Assembly (NCBI RefSeq): GCF_033807575.1
Contig: NC_084711.1
Span: 10,292,001-10,356,000, forward strand
DNA: 64,000 bases
Reading direction: 5' to 3'
Origin: Cydia pomonella
Taxonomy: Eukaryota; Arthropoda; Insecta; Lepidoptera; Tortricidae
Below are positions 1 to 13,200 of this stretch, piece after piece. Every line of letters starts with the position of its first letter. The first letter of the stretch is position 1. Made by a program: the position numbers and the translations under genes. Under the pieces are notes generated by a model. The model had not been told where the DNA came from. It searched no databases and saw only the letters and a program-made list of their open reading frames with translations.

Positions 1-429
1 GACGTGTCTTATAAAGGAGTCAGTGTCTTCAAAGCAGCATAGTACCCACATCTGCGATGCTTTTCGTCATGGGGGCGAATTATTTTATGTGTGTTAAGTA
101 TTTAGTAAGAAGATTCCTTGAAGAAGGCGGTTGCAGATTTTAAAAATAAGGAATGTGCATCAATGCGATATCGAGGCATTAATAAAATGTCGTAAAACCC
201 TTAAGAAGTAATTGACATTTAAAGTACTGGGACTCGAGGGGTTCGAGGGGTATCCATGGATAGGGGATGACAAGAGTGATGAATAAAGACAGATTGTGTG
301 TAAAATTAAATTTAAATGTAGGTATAAGTCGGTACCCCAACCAAGTAGTCATACTAATTGTATAGAAAAGTAGATACTTATGTTACGGAACGGACTATAT
401 AATTACGTTTAAGCATAATACACTCTTAC
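1..429. other. Intron of Sur; no exon seen
   Basis: AT-rich sequence downstream of the exon 24 donor (GTAAGAG at 429-423). I see no open stretch with splice sites that would continue NBD2, and no repeat that I recognise. Confidence 0.5.
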
Positions 430-1218
430 CTAAACCAGCAGGTTGGGATGTAACGAAGTCAAAGAGTCCGACCGCTCTGATGCTGTGCCATATTTCTTCA
501 TCTGTATGAACGGCGAGAGGATCCAAGTTCTCGCGTAGAGTGCCAGAGAACATAATAGCCTCCTGTGTATGTCAAAAACATATTATTAACATTCGTGACG
601 TCAAATATTAGGTACTATAAAGAGCATGGTTAGCGGGATTGCCACCGCTTTATGCTACAGTTCACACGCGCTCGATCTCGAGAGCCTGCAATTTCGTAGT
701 TTAAATCGGAAACATTCACACCTTTAGCACTAGTAAAAAAGGTTGCACCTGTGCTTTTTCATACGCTTCTTATACGTACCTGCGGTAGAACGACGATTCG
801 ATGTCGAAGCGTGCGCAACGGCACGCGCGTCGCGTCGATTCCATCGATCAGGACGCGGCCGCTGGTGATGGAGGTCCCGCCGACGCAGGACAATAGAAGA
901 GTCGACTTGCCGCTGCCACTGCGACCACATATCGCGACCTGAAAGTTTATGGACTGTTTAGCATATCTACAGTTGGCACAATTCGATTGTGAATTGATTA
1001 AAATAATATTTTTATTAGTTAAGTCGACTTGTTAAAGTTGGCGCCCGACGCGGGCAGCTAAACAAATCATGATTTTTTGAGATTCCGTACCTTTTCACCG
1101 GGATTTATAGAAATATTGATGTCGTGAAGTATTGGAAGCGTGCCCGGCTCTTGACCTTGGACGGTAACGTTTTCAAACTCAATCTTCCCATCTCGTTTCC
1201 AACCCGTCGGTATTGGAC
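430..1218 (-). CDS. Sur: Sur exons 22-24: first part of NBD2
   Basis: Exons 1218-1091, 938-780 and 562-430, about residues 1364-1503. The product reads IPTGWKRDGKIEFENVTV, then Walker A GRSGSGKST, GRVLIDGIDATRVPLRTLRH, Q-loop LPQEAIMFSGTLRENLDP, and ends near VTSQPAGL. Order and spacing match NBD2 of ABCC proteins, the catalytically competent site in SURs. The signature, Walker B and H-loop should lie in exons beyond base 1. I see no further exon in bases 1-429. Confidence 0.85.
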
Positions 1219-4200
1219 CTTAAACAAAACATTTTGTACCTTATGAATATGATATGCATTTAACTTAGGGTGTTATTATAAATTGAGCATGAACCGGGAT
1301 TTGGTGGTTATCATGAAGCTTATACATTATATAGTTTCATAAAGTCTAATTACAGTCTTCCCGATAATCTTCCTGCGGTACAGCAGTATGCGCGCGGACG
1401 CGTTCAACGGCCGCTAGTTGAAGGTCTAAGTCTGCGCGGCATTTGGCCAGATGAGCGAGGAACGCTGGCAGCAGCAGAGAGTAGGCCCCAGCCAGTCCTG
1501 CTGCCGCTGCACTGCCGTCGTACAACGCTACGCCAAGCGAGACGCAGACTGCTGCGGCTCCCACAAGATCCTGAATAGAAAAATCATCTACACTTAGAAG
1601 AGGTATTTATTCGGACGGTTTGATTAGTATTCCATATTAAATATAAACAGTTTAGACAGCCTATTATCAGTTTCTCTTGGTACCTATCACTCTAATACGG
1701 TAACTTGCGGTTAAAGTACCTAAGGCAGTTACTGTTGTTAGTTTCAGAAGTCGTATATAGGCGTGTAGTATGTAGGTATTAGTTGTTTAGCGGCATCATG
1801 TTGTTGTTTGTACTCATGGTGGATTAGGGAATAGAGGGAATGGTTAGGAATGGCGACGTGATACGTGACCATCAAAAAAGGTTAGTTACCAGCGTCAGCC
1901 CCAGCCAACGTATAGCCGAGTTGTGTAGCAGAAGGGCGTTATGGTTGCGGTCGAGCCGCTTGAGGAAGGCGGCACGCAGGCGCGGTTGTAAGCGGCCCGC
2001 GCGCACTGTCCCGCCTCCGGCAAGCGTTTGCGCCGCCAGGGACACCACCCCTGCTGCGCTGTATGCTTCGCTACGTTGGAATTCTCTGCGAATAGAATAC
2101 CGAATATAATAGAAAATATACTTATCTATATATATAAACGTGAAAGACCTGACTGACTGACTTAAATTAACGCACAGCCCAAACCGCTGGGACTAGAAAG
2201 TCCAAATTAGGCAAGTAGGTTCCTTATAAGGTCTAGGGGTCCACTAAGAAAGGATTTTTTCAAAGTCATCCCCTAAAGGGGTGAAATGGGGGTCCAAAGT
2301 TTGTATGGGGAAACAAGATTAGTTAGACTATTTTATTCTAAATTTCACAGGAGTATTCCTAAAGATAAATGAGTAACACATGCTTCAGGTTTTTGAAAAT
2401 TCAACCCCTCAGAGGAGGAAAAGTCCCCAATAGGGTTGATATCTCAAAATGTCAATATGGGTATCGTTTTCATAGTATTTTGAGACGCTAATTACAAAAA
2501 TGGCATCAAAATTAAAATATAACGTAGCTGAAGTGAACAATCATCCCCCTGGTGGGGTTGCAATGGGGTTGAAATCGCAAAATATCAATATGGGTATCGT
2601 TTCCATGGTTTTATGAGTCTTTAATTACAAAAATAGGATCAAAATTAAAATATAACGTAGCCGACGTGAACTATGGCCCCTGGTGGGGAATGCTAATTAC
2701 GAAGATAGCATAGATTTTGAAATTGAACGGTTGTAACATACACGCTGATTTACAGCCACACATGATCCAGACTTTTGAGAATGCAATCCCTTAAAGTACA
2801 TTTTTGCAGCTACAAAATTAAAAATGTATGAATAGATTATAAGATTACAAATATCTTCTAATATTATTAAGACGAATGCAAAAGCCGAAACTACAAATGC
2901 TAGAAAGTTAAAATTTACACACTAGGTTGCATTTATAAAGTGTACAAGAGCTAAGAAGCGATTTTGACAAATTCGACTCCTAAGGTGGTGAAAAGGGGTT
3001 GAAAGATTGTATCGAGATCAAATATATTTTTGAGTCCGGGATTTGAAACTTTGTACGTAGGCATATTATTAAAATACAAGAAAAGTAATTTCAGCGTTTT
3101 TAAAAATTCTTCCCCTAAAGGGGTTAAAAAGCGGTTGAAAATTTGAATCTATTATTAATGCTTTGAAACTTATAAAGGCATAATAGCCGATTGCAAATAT
3201 AAGTTATTTCAACGTTTTTGAAAATTCAACCCCTAAGGGGGGTTAAAAAGGGGAATAATTTTGTACGGGGTTCAAGTTTTATAATAATTTAACTTAAGCT
3301 AGGAACTTGAAACTTCGTAAATTGGTACTTCATTGAAAGAGAAGAAAACAATTTTAAGTGTTTTTAAAAATTCATTCCCCAAGGTAGTGAAAAAGGGGTT
3401 GAATGTTTCTATGGAAGTCAAACATTTTTTTGAGTGCGAGACTTGAAACTTTGTATATGGGCATATTATTAGAATAAAACAAAAAATATTTAGGCGTTTT
3501 TAAAAATTCTTCTCCTAAAATGGTTAAATAGGGGTTGAAACTTTGAATCCATTACAAATGTTTTAAAACTTCATAGAAAAACATAATGTAAGATTAAAAA
3601 AAGTTATTTTTACGTTCTTGGAAATTAAATCCCTAAGGGGGTTAAAAAGGGGATAGAAGTTTACATGTGGTACGAGTTTTCTTTTAAGATGGCGTTCATT
3701 GAAAGTATTAATCCCCCAAATTGTTGAAAAGGGTTTAAAGTTTGCATTAGACTGGATTTTTTTTTCACTTTTATTCACTTCGTAGGTTGTGTCAGACAAA
3801 TCTCATGCGTTGTATAATTATTAACAAGTGATTAACCTTCCCTACTGCTACCTTTTGCTGCATAATGTTCTATGCTCATGTACCTATATAACCACCAACA
3901 TACAAATCCATGCGTACGAAGTCGCGGGCAACAGCTAGTCGGCAATATACCTATAGCATAGTAATCATACTTTCACTTTCAATAATTTACTTAAGTTACG
4001 TTTGAAATATATCATGTACATTATTTTGAAAATATAACTTTGTCTCATATATTAGATCACAGCAGTTACCGAAAAAAAAAATGATACTTACCTCGCGTTG
4101 TGTAAATACACCGACTGCAGACACAGATAGACGAGGCAGGCGGGCAGCAGCGCGAGCAGCGTCCACGGCGCGGTGACCGCGTTGACAAGTAGTGCGGCCC

Positions 4201-7200
4201 CGCACAACAACGCTAGCTGTGCCCATCTGCTCACAGCAATGGGCAATTTCTGAAAAAAAAAGGTTATTAAATCATGGTCGTGGTAGCTCACAACTATGAT
4301 ATTCATTGCGTTCCAGCGTGGGCAAATATGTTTTCTTAGGCCGTGTCGGATTAACCAATCGATTATTGAACGAATGATGAAGTTTAAGAACAGTTAAGTT
4401 CAATAATCGAATTTGAACTGTCGTCGTGAACTCTGCTCGCACTGTTAGTGCTTGAGAAAAGAGAACTAGGCTCCCCGAAACATGTCGCGCGAGTGGCAAA
4501 AAACACGTGAATGGAATCCGTAGAATTCGTTTAAGGTTCAATAATTATAAGGATTGTTTTTAATTCAGTTTTCAGCAATTATTCAAAATAGCGGTTCGCG
4601 AGGTATTTAGCTCACAGAGTCACTAGTTGATTAGACATTACAGAAAAAATATTTCCTAAAAATCAAGTCAAGCAATCCACAAAAATAAAAATCTTTTTGA
4701 GTTTGCGGCTTGAGTGACGCTGAAATTAAGCGCTTAATTGTGCACTGAATATACCTTGTCTATGACCGCGATATCCGCGCCAAAGCGCATGAGGGCGGCG
4801 CCGGGCGCCTGCTGCAGCGGCGGCTGGTGCAGCGCAGCATGCAGCAGGCGCTCGTGCAGCGTGCGGCGCGCGCGAGCGCCGGCCAGCGCGCATGCTGCTT
4901 GCGCGCCGCCCGCGCAACATAAGCCCGCGCAGCACACCAGGGCGTAGTTGCGCACTGACTCCCACATCTGCAAATACCAACGAGTCACGTGTCATCCTGT
5001 TGTGCATCTTCGTGGTGGTATATAGATCAGAGGTCACAGAGTTAGGAAGGGTTATGCCTCTGTAAGTAGATAAATGTGTACTCGTAGCTTGTTTTAATAG
5101 GTACTTATCAACCATTTCATTTTCATTTCAATTATTATCGTCAGTCTTGATTTAAGGTCCGTTGAGCCAAACTGTAAAACATTTCGCTAAATCATAAGTA
5201 TATGAAGTTATATAGTTATCTGCATACGTCTATTAAGCCAATGTAGCTTCGACTACTATCACGGCATTATTTATTGTCAGCCATAAATCATATATATAAA
5301 GTGATCTATACCTAACTTGGATAGTTTTTTAAAAGTGAAAGGTTGCGACACTACGGTACCTGTTCGTCCGTAAAGGGCGCGTGCGCGTTGCCCGCGGCGG
5401 TGTAGCCGAGCCAGCAGTCGGCGGCCAGCGCGAGGCCCTGCGCCGCCGCCGCCGCCGCCCAGTACGCCGCGCCCCACCAGCCGCACGCGCGGGCGTATGC
5501 CCACCATATCGTGCACTAGGAACAAATTATTGGTTAAGACTAGAGGTTGGTACCTACTGTCAAGAAATTTGATTTCTGTTCCACTTCGTACCTTGTCCCA
5601 GTGACAAAATAGAGACCTTAGCGGCTTTGTTGATTGTGACTGTAGGAAGACACAGAATTCATAGTGCTTGATCAGACACTCATTTGACCCAAATTCAACT
5701 TTATTTCACTACCAAGAACAGTTGATACTTGTTCCTAAAAGATTAACGTCATTTCAGTTCAAAAATACCCATGTATTTATTATTTTTTAAATATCTTAGT
5801 CATTCACGTACGGCTTGGATGTGTGAATTTATTCACGTTAATCATACGATTTGGAATTATGTTACCAGCGTAAATTATTGGTTATTTGAGTTGTAGACCT
5901 CGCGATAAGCTAAGCTTCATAAGCTTAAAAAAATAAGAAATCAGTCAAGAGCATGTCGGGTCATGCTCAGTCTAGGGTTCCGTAGTTACCATTCTGTCAG
6001 AATAAGCTGAAAGGGGGTTATTAGTAATAAGCATAAGGGAGTACCTTCGCAGGCTTAGGCTTCGCAACGCTTTGTTCGTCGTTTTACTAAGAAGAGAAGA
6101 CTTTTGCAATAATTCTAAAACGGCTGGATCATATTCGCTATAGTTTTGAAAGTACTTGTTAAGCTTTTGTTTTAAGATTTTTTTTTTCAAGAAGTTCCTT
6201 CCTTTTCTAGAAGTTTTTGGACCAATGTTAAAAAGTAAGAGAGGGATAAAAAAGGGTATTTTTTTTTTCTTTCGGAGCGGTTATTTCCGAACGAACGGGA
6301 CAAAAAACGAGACGGCAGAATTCTCTCTAACTACCGAGTCTCTAACCTGCTCCCAAAATTTCACGAAAATCGGTTGAGAAATGTGGCCTGCAGAGGAGAA
6401 CATCCAAACATTCTTCGTAATGTGGCCCAAGTGGAAACGGAGATCTTCGCTAACTCTCGGTCAATAACGTACCTCGCTAACAGTTTCTTGTTCTTCCTCT
6501 TTATTCACAGTAGGCGTGTCAGGCATAGCTAGTGCGACATCGACTCCGTTAGTGCCCGTCGACAGGCAGGATGTTTCAAGAGCCGTTTCATTTGCTGTCC
6601 CTGTTCCGAAAAAACAAACAGTCAGTACTACTTATTACGTTTGATCGTAATTTATTATGTTAATTAGTATAATTGTTAGGTATACCGTTTGCTTGAGTTT
6701 CTTCAGGTGCACTTTCTGAATCGGCACTTAGTAGCCTGCGAAGAGTTCTTGGTGTCCATCTGTAACCGAGATATCAACTTGCATTGACAATGCATTAGGT
6801 ACCCTAATTAGTAATTCAATTTAGGTTCTTATGTGTTCAGTAGGGCAATTCAGCAAACGAGCTACCACCACGTTGTAGGGACCCAACATAACGTTAAACT
6901 TCCATGTCTTTACGACACCTTATAATCATATCAAATCAAATCTAATGTTTTTTGTGAACCTGTTATAGCCTATACGAGTAGCGACTTAATGTTACATAAC
7001 AACGTTAAGCAGTAAACGTTCATCAGTTGTGTTGGCCTGACTTGATGAGTGTTCGGTGCGGCGTAGATTCGGTGCGGCGTCAACGCTGTAGATTGGCCTT
7101 CCTCGCTATCTTGTAGGTATTCACCTCGTCTGTGCTGATGGCTGCGTACTTCCTCTCTGCCACATGTCACCATATTAACTGACCTGCCGAGTGTCCGATG

Positions 7201-10200
7201 TGGTCGTGGCCTTCTCAGCAGTCGCCGCAGTAGACTGGCCTCTCGACGTAACCCCGCGCTTGATTCGTCTGCGCTGACGGCTCGGCGCACGTCTCTTCGC
7301 CACCTGTCAACATGTTAGATTATAAATATATCACATTTGTTTAAGTGGTTAAGGAAATTAAGGTGCTACATTAAAATTAGAAAGTACCTATGGCTGGCGA
7401 TTTATGAACGTGTTTTCACTTTTCACAACACGTCATAATGGGAAGTCTCTCATGCAGATGCAATAATGCCAGAGAAATTTCACTTGGGTTAAATATCTGA
7501 TAACTTAAAGGTGTGTAAGTTGTGCATAAATTATTGTATGCAAGTGATAAAATATTAAGGTTATATGTACTTACTTGTAATTATGCACAGAAGGAGGAGG
7601 CGATGAGAACTGCCGCGACAGCGCCGGCCGCTGCCTAATCGTGGCCCTCCGCCAGCTACCACCGGCACATGTGGGGACCTCGGCCAGAAGGTGCGCCCCC
7701 GCCGCTTCGCTAATACCCACCTAATGGATCAAAGAGAAAAATAAAGGTATAGAAGATAATAGGAATCGCGGCCCGCCACAACAGCTGATGCCGGCACCTA
7801 CGAGTAGGCCTTTCAAGAGGTTCGTAAATGGTATTAGGACTAGGATAAGATTCTTATCACATCATTCTTATCGTAAGAATGATGTGTGATAAGTATCTGT
7901 TATTACTTTCAAATTGGATTTTAATGTAATGGATATACAATATACGTATGTTGTATGACTATGACTCGTAGTTTTGTTAATGTTAGTATTGATCGGTCCA
8001 AATTACTTAGCAATCAAATTTGTCGTTCCACGTATAAAGGTACCTTATGGCGGTCGGCGCATCTACGTTGCGTAGCACCGCGTTAGTATAGAAGTGTCGT
8101 TAATAATAGCATAAGCGCCAACCGCCATACGGTACCTTTACCCGTAGAACGTTACTCTGCCCATCACCCATGGTAAATTACCTTGCCGTAAATATATTGT
8201 TTACTTTTTTGATCATGAGTGAATCGATCCGATTATTATCTTCATTTGTAACAATATTACTTAGCCGACAATGGAAAATGAGGCGATGAATCGCTCAGAA
8301 CTGCGCGCGAGGTTGACGTCAAACTGCCTATATGACATTTACGGGCAAAACAATCTATTGTTCGATCTGTCCAAACATCTATAGGTACTAACATTATATG
8401 ACTCATGACTATTCAAATCACTACATTAAAGCGTGAGGGAAATATTAAAATTGCGTATTGAACTGCATAAGAATAACGAAGTACATAGTTGTGTAGGTAC
8501 CAGCCAATTTACTGCTTATCCAACCGACCTAACGCTCAATGCTGTCATGAATGAATTACATAAATCCCAGTTGTGTTGTGACGTAAATTAAAGAAATCTA
8601 CAAATCGAGCGCGTTTCAGTGCCTAACCGCACCATGCTGAGTGTCACAGCAGCTCCTGAGAGCCACGGTCGCTCGCTCGTCCTGATGTAATTTCCAGTCT
8701 TACCTACGATATTGTGAAAACGTTGTCAGTAGTCACTGACATCCCTGACTTACCCCCACAGTAGTATCCTCCGACAAGCTCCTGCTGAATCTTGCGCGGC
8801 TGAGTGCCCGCACGAGCCTGGTGCGTTCCCGCGCCGTGCCCCCCGGAGGTCCGGCGCCCCCCCGCGCCGCTGCCGCCCGCGCTTCCCCGGCGAGCCTCGC
8901 CCAGCGCGATATAGCCGGGTCGTTGTCAGTGGGCCGGCCAAAACCAGCTACACGACCATCTTCCATCACTATAATCTGAAAATACATTTAAACACAACGG
9001 ATTAAAAATAATGTTGAACACAAATGTGACCAATAAGACTATGCGTTCACTATTTTATAACGCAGGTCACATTTAATTGTTTTCTAGCGCAACAAACTGC
9101 AAGTGCAAAATAGTTTTCACCTCAGCAGCTCGAACGAGCCTACTTTCGTCACTCCAGGGAGTGAGGAAAGTGCGAAATTTCGCCACTCCAGAGAGTGAGG
9201 AAAGTGCGACTTTCGTCACTCCAGGGAGTGAGACAAAGTAGCTTTATAATTTAGTGAAGGTCATGAATACAGGAATATTTCTAGAAGCTTCCGTCATAAT
9301 GATGAAGAGGCCATTAGTCCAGCCAATCAGCCAGGATTTGCTCAACAAATTAGATAGACTGCTGAATAGCTGTATAAGGTTCATATTTGGGCTTCGTAAA
9401 TATGATCACGTATCGGCCTTCCGCCGCAAACTGAATTGGCTTCCCATCCGTGAACGTCGGTCCCTAAGAATTCTGTGCACTCTTAATTCTGTTATTTGAT
9501 CCGGCTGCAGGCTGCTCCCGACTATCTTACGTGTAAAATTTTATTGCACCACGTCCCTTAAACTGGCTATTCCCTATCACCGCACTGGCTTTATTTCCAA
9601 CTCTTTCGCCCTTCAGGCAGCTCGTCTTTGGAATGATCTCCCTCTTCCCTTAAGGCAAGCACAGAGCAAATTATCTTTTAAAAACAAGTTACGTAACCAC
9701 CTCTTTAACACGCTTAAGGATAAATGATCTGCATGTTACTTATATATATTACCATCTTTATATGTGTATGTGTATAACTATGTTATATTGGTTACATAAG
9801 TACTTAATTGGATTTGTGATTTTTTTTTCATCTCGATATTTACAATCCTGCACTTACTACAACTTGTTTCTGTTTGACCCAATAGTTGACTGGTAGAGAA
9901 TGTCTTAAGGCATTAAGTCCAATTTTATATCGTGCAATAAAGTTTAAATAAATCAATGATGATGCCTTTCATTCATGAATGTAAATAAATGTGGTTAACT
10001 TTACTTGATGTTGAATTTTTTTAAACTTTAATATGTTCTCACTACTGAGGTGAAAACTTGTATGTTTCAAACGAGAGCAAAGTTATTTTACATCTCGTGT
10101 TTTTGAGACTCAAAATCAACACTCGCAAGAAAAAACAACTTTCCTCTTTTGTTGCACAAATAACTATTTCCAATGCCACTTATCTAATAGATAAGTAATT

Positions 10201-13200
10201 GAGGAGACCCATCGACATCGAATTGAGTTACGCGTAGTGATTTCGTCATAAATAGTAAAATGATCCAAAAAATATGAATAGTTTTCTAAGAACCAACCAT
10301 TTCGTCTATATTTATTACCCGCATCGCATGTGAGTCACTCGTCTATCTAACGAGAAAAGTACAACCATGCTATACATATTAATTAACTTATTTAGTTTAT
10401 TTTCAAGCTTTTACGTAAAGTATCACTACCCTATTGTTATGGATGTTATGGTAATTTGCATTTTGTAAAATATGCGTTTATTTCGAGTTCGAACTTCGAA
10501 CCGACACGACATGTAGGACGAACGCAATCATGTAAAGTATGCGAAGGTTGATTAAATTTTTCTAGAGTCTGCTCGGAAAGAGAAGAGTCGTGAAATGTAT
10601 TGGGCCCCACACATTCCTCGATTCTTCTGTTTCCGCACACTCTATACAATCATAACGGGCTTAGCCACCGTTAACACCTGATCGGATATAATTTGATTAT
10701 TGGATTGATTGGATATAATATGATTTACCAGATCAGCATAATGCAGCAGCTCGAGCCGGTTAGTAGCTAGCAGTACAGTGGCCCCTCCTCTCGCTGCGGG
10801 CACGAGTGCCCGCGCGACCAAATGTCTCGCCAGCGCTGCGTCCAGCGCTCCCAGCGGTTCATCCAGCGCCAAGAGTCTGGACCCTGAGTAGAGAGCACGA
10901 GCCACGCTCACACGTACGCGTTGTCCCCCGGATAGTGGCGAACCCTGGCTGCCGAGTTGAGTAGCGTCACCTTCTGAAGTTAAAACAAATATACATTTTG
11001 TTCATTAGTTACTTATTCTCGTCAGTTAATGGCGACACATCGAGTTTATGGCGTACCGGGTAGCAGTTGCAAGTCGGGTACCAGGCCAGTGGCGCGCAGG
11101 ATCCGCGAGTACTTGCTATGGCACCAAGCGCTGTCCATCACGATGTTGTTTCGCACCGACCCTTCCAACAGCCACGGCGGCTGCCCCGCGAACCACGTTG
11201 AACAATTTCTGAAAAAATATTACAACAATCGTAATTTCATGGTAATTAAAAATAGTTATAAGGTTCCACTAATTATAATCGCAACGTAGGTAACCTTCTA
11301 TCGTCCGTTTGAATGGCTCTGGGGAATAATTTTACAAATGCAATTCTTAATCCATTGGCTATTGATTGACGCATAAGTCATACAGGTACCTAATGGTTTT
11401 TCTTTAAGTTTCTGATTTGCAACATTTTATTTGATATTTAGTGTAGGTATACCCAGCAGCGTCCTTATCCAAAATCTATATCTTATCTTATAAAAAGTTT
11501 TTAGGTTTTTCCAAAGTGTTTTTCTACGAAGTTGCATATAAAATTGAAATAAGACATTAAAACTACCTAATCAGATAATAGCCTATATATGTACGCCTTA
11601 TTAAAAATACATCTCGGCGATCTGCACTTCACGGAATTTTATTGATCCCGCAAGTGTACCTACTCGCCTCTTTCGATTGATCTGTGTATTGGATATGTAG
11701 CGAAGGCTGTAATTAATTTACATTCAACATTTACCCGCTCCGACAGACTTCACCTCGGTCAAAGTACATCTCTCCTAAAATGCAGGAGAGAAAAGAGGTT
11801 TTTCCCGATCCACTAGCGCCAACCACCATTATGAGTTTTCCTGTGAAAAATAAAATGTAATATATAAAAAGATACTATGTAAGAATTATCAAAGATAACG
11901 TAGTAAATTGTGTTACCAGTAGGAATATCTAAATAGTCAACTTCTAAGGCGTTGTCATTCTTTGGTCCCCAGCTGAATCCTGCATTTCTAAATCTAATTA
12001 GAATTTCTTGTTTATCCTCTGCAGCATTAAACATGTCCTCATCTGAAAATTGGTCGCTACTCAGATCGGCCTCATCATTAGCGGGGTTTTCAGTTAAACT
12101 ATCGTCTGGCTTGACATCAACAAAAGCGTCGTTAAAGGTATCCGTCGATTTCCTTTGACAAACCGCTTCGTTATCGTCTTCTCTGATGTTCTTTGATTCG
12201 GGAAGATCTAAATACCGTTTTATTCTGTTCGTGCTAACCTGAAACCGTTGGGAACACCTTTATTAACTGGTAGTGCTAGTGCATTAAAAGTGGCAACATT
12301 AAAATGAGATGAGAAAACATTGATGACGTCTTACCATCGCCTGAATGACCATGAGCACGGTCACCGGTAAGATAAGTAGCGGAACGGACAGCTGATTGAA
12401 AAGTGCTAGGCCAGTAAAAATGTTGACTGCTGTGAATGTGTTACTGTCATCTAAATAATAGTACACTGTGAAGGTTATCATGGTTACCAATATCGTAGAA
12501 ACTTGAGTTGTAAAAGCTGAAATCAAGACAAATTAGTTATAAGCATGAGTCGATACAAAGCATGTGTCGAATCTCAATCAAATACATCTAAGAAATCTGC
12601 GCAAAATGGCAAGGTTATTTGAATAATTCAATTTTTTTTAAATCGGTGTAGGTAGTACCATAGGTTTGATATTATTATACAAAAAAAAGTTAAATATTAG
12701 TTAAAGTTAATGATTTGAAATCAAATGTAAATAGTGGGTGTTCAGATATTTAGTAGTACCTAGGTAGGTATGTAGGTTTATACGTACTCAGAGAGCTCCA
12801 GTAAATTGATTCCTTGTTTAGAAATTTCAGTTCCAGTTCTCTTAGGTTAAGAATTTTCTCGTTAAAGAGATCCTCCCATACGTACAGTTTGATCACATGC
12901 ATCCCTTGCAATATCTCCGTCAGCTTCGACATCCTGTGGTCAGTACATCTCCCAATTTCTTTAGAATTGTCAAAAATTTTCTTCCCTAAGTAGAATTGCA
13001 AAGGAGTGATAAACAATATGCTAGCTGCTGAACCAATAATTGCACTTACTCCCAATTTTGTATATAACAAATATAATATAACAGCTACCTGAAATATTGA
13101 GGAATGTCAAAATCATACAAATTTATATTAACTTAATTTTAGTCATTCCAGAATAATTTTAAAGAATTATTTGCTAAGATTGCAGTTTATGTTTACCGCC

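Noticed and set aside
4738..4947. Plus-strand GC-rich open frame
   Set aside because: Antisense shadow of Sur exon 18.
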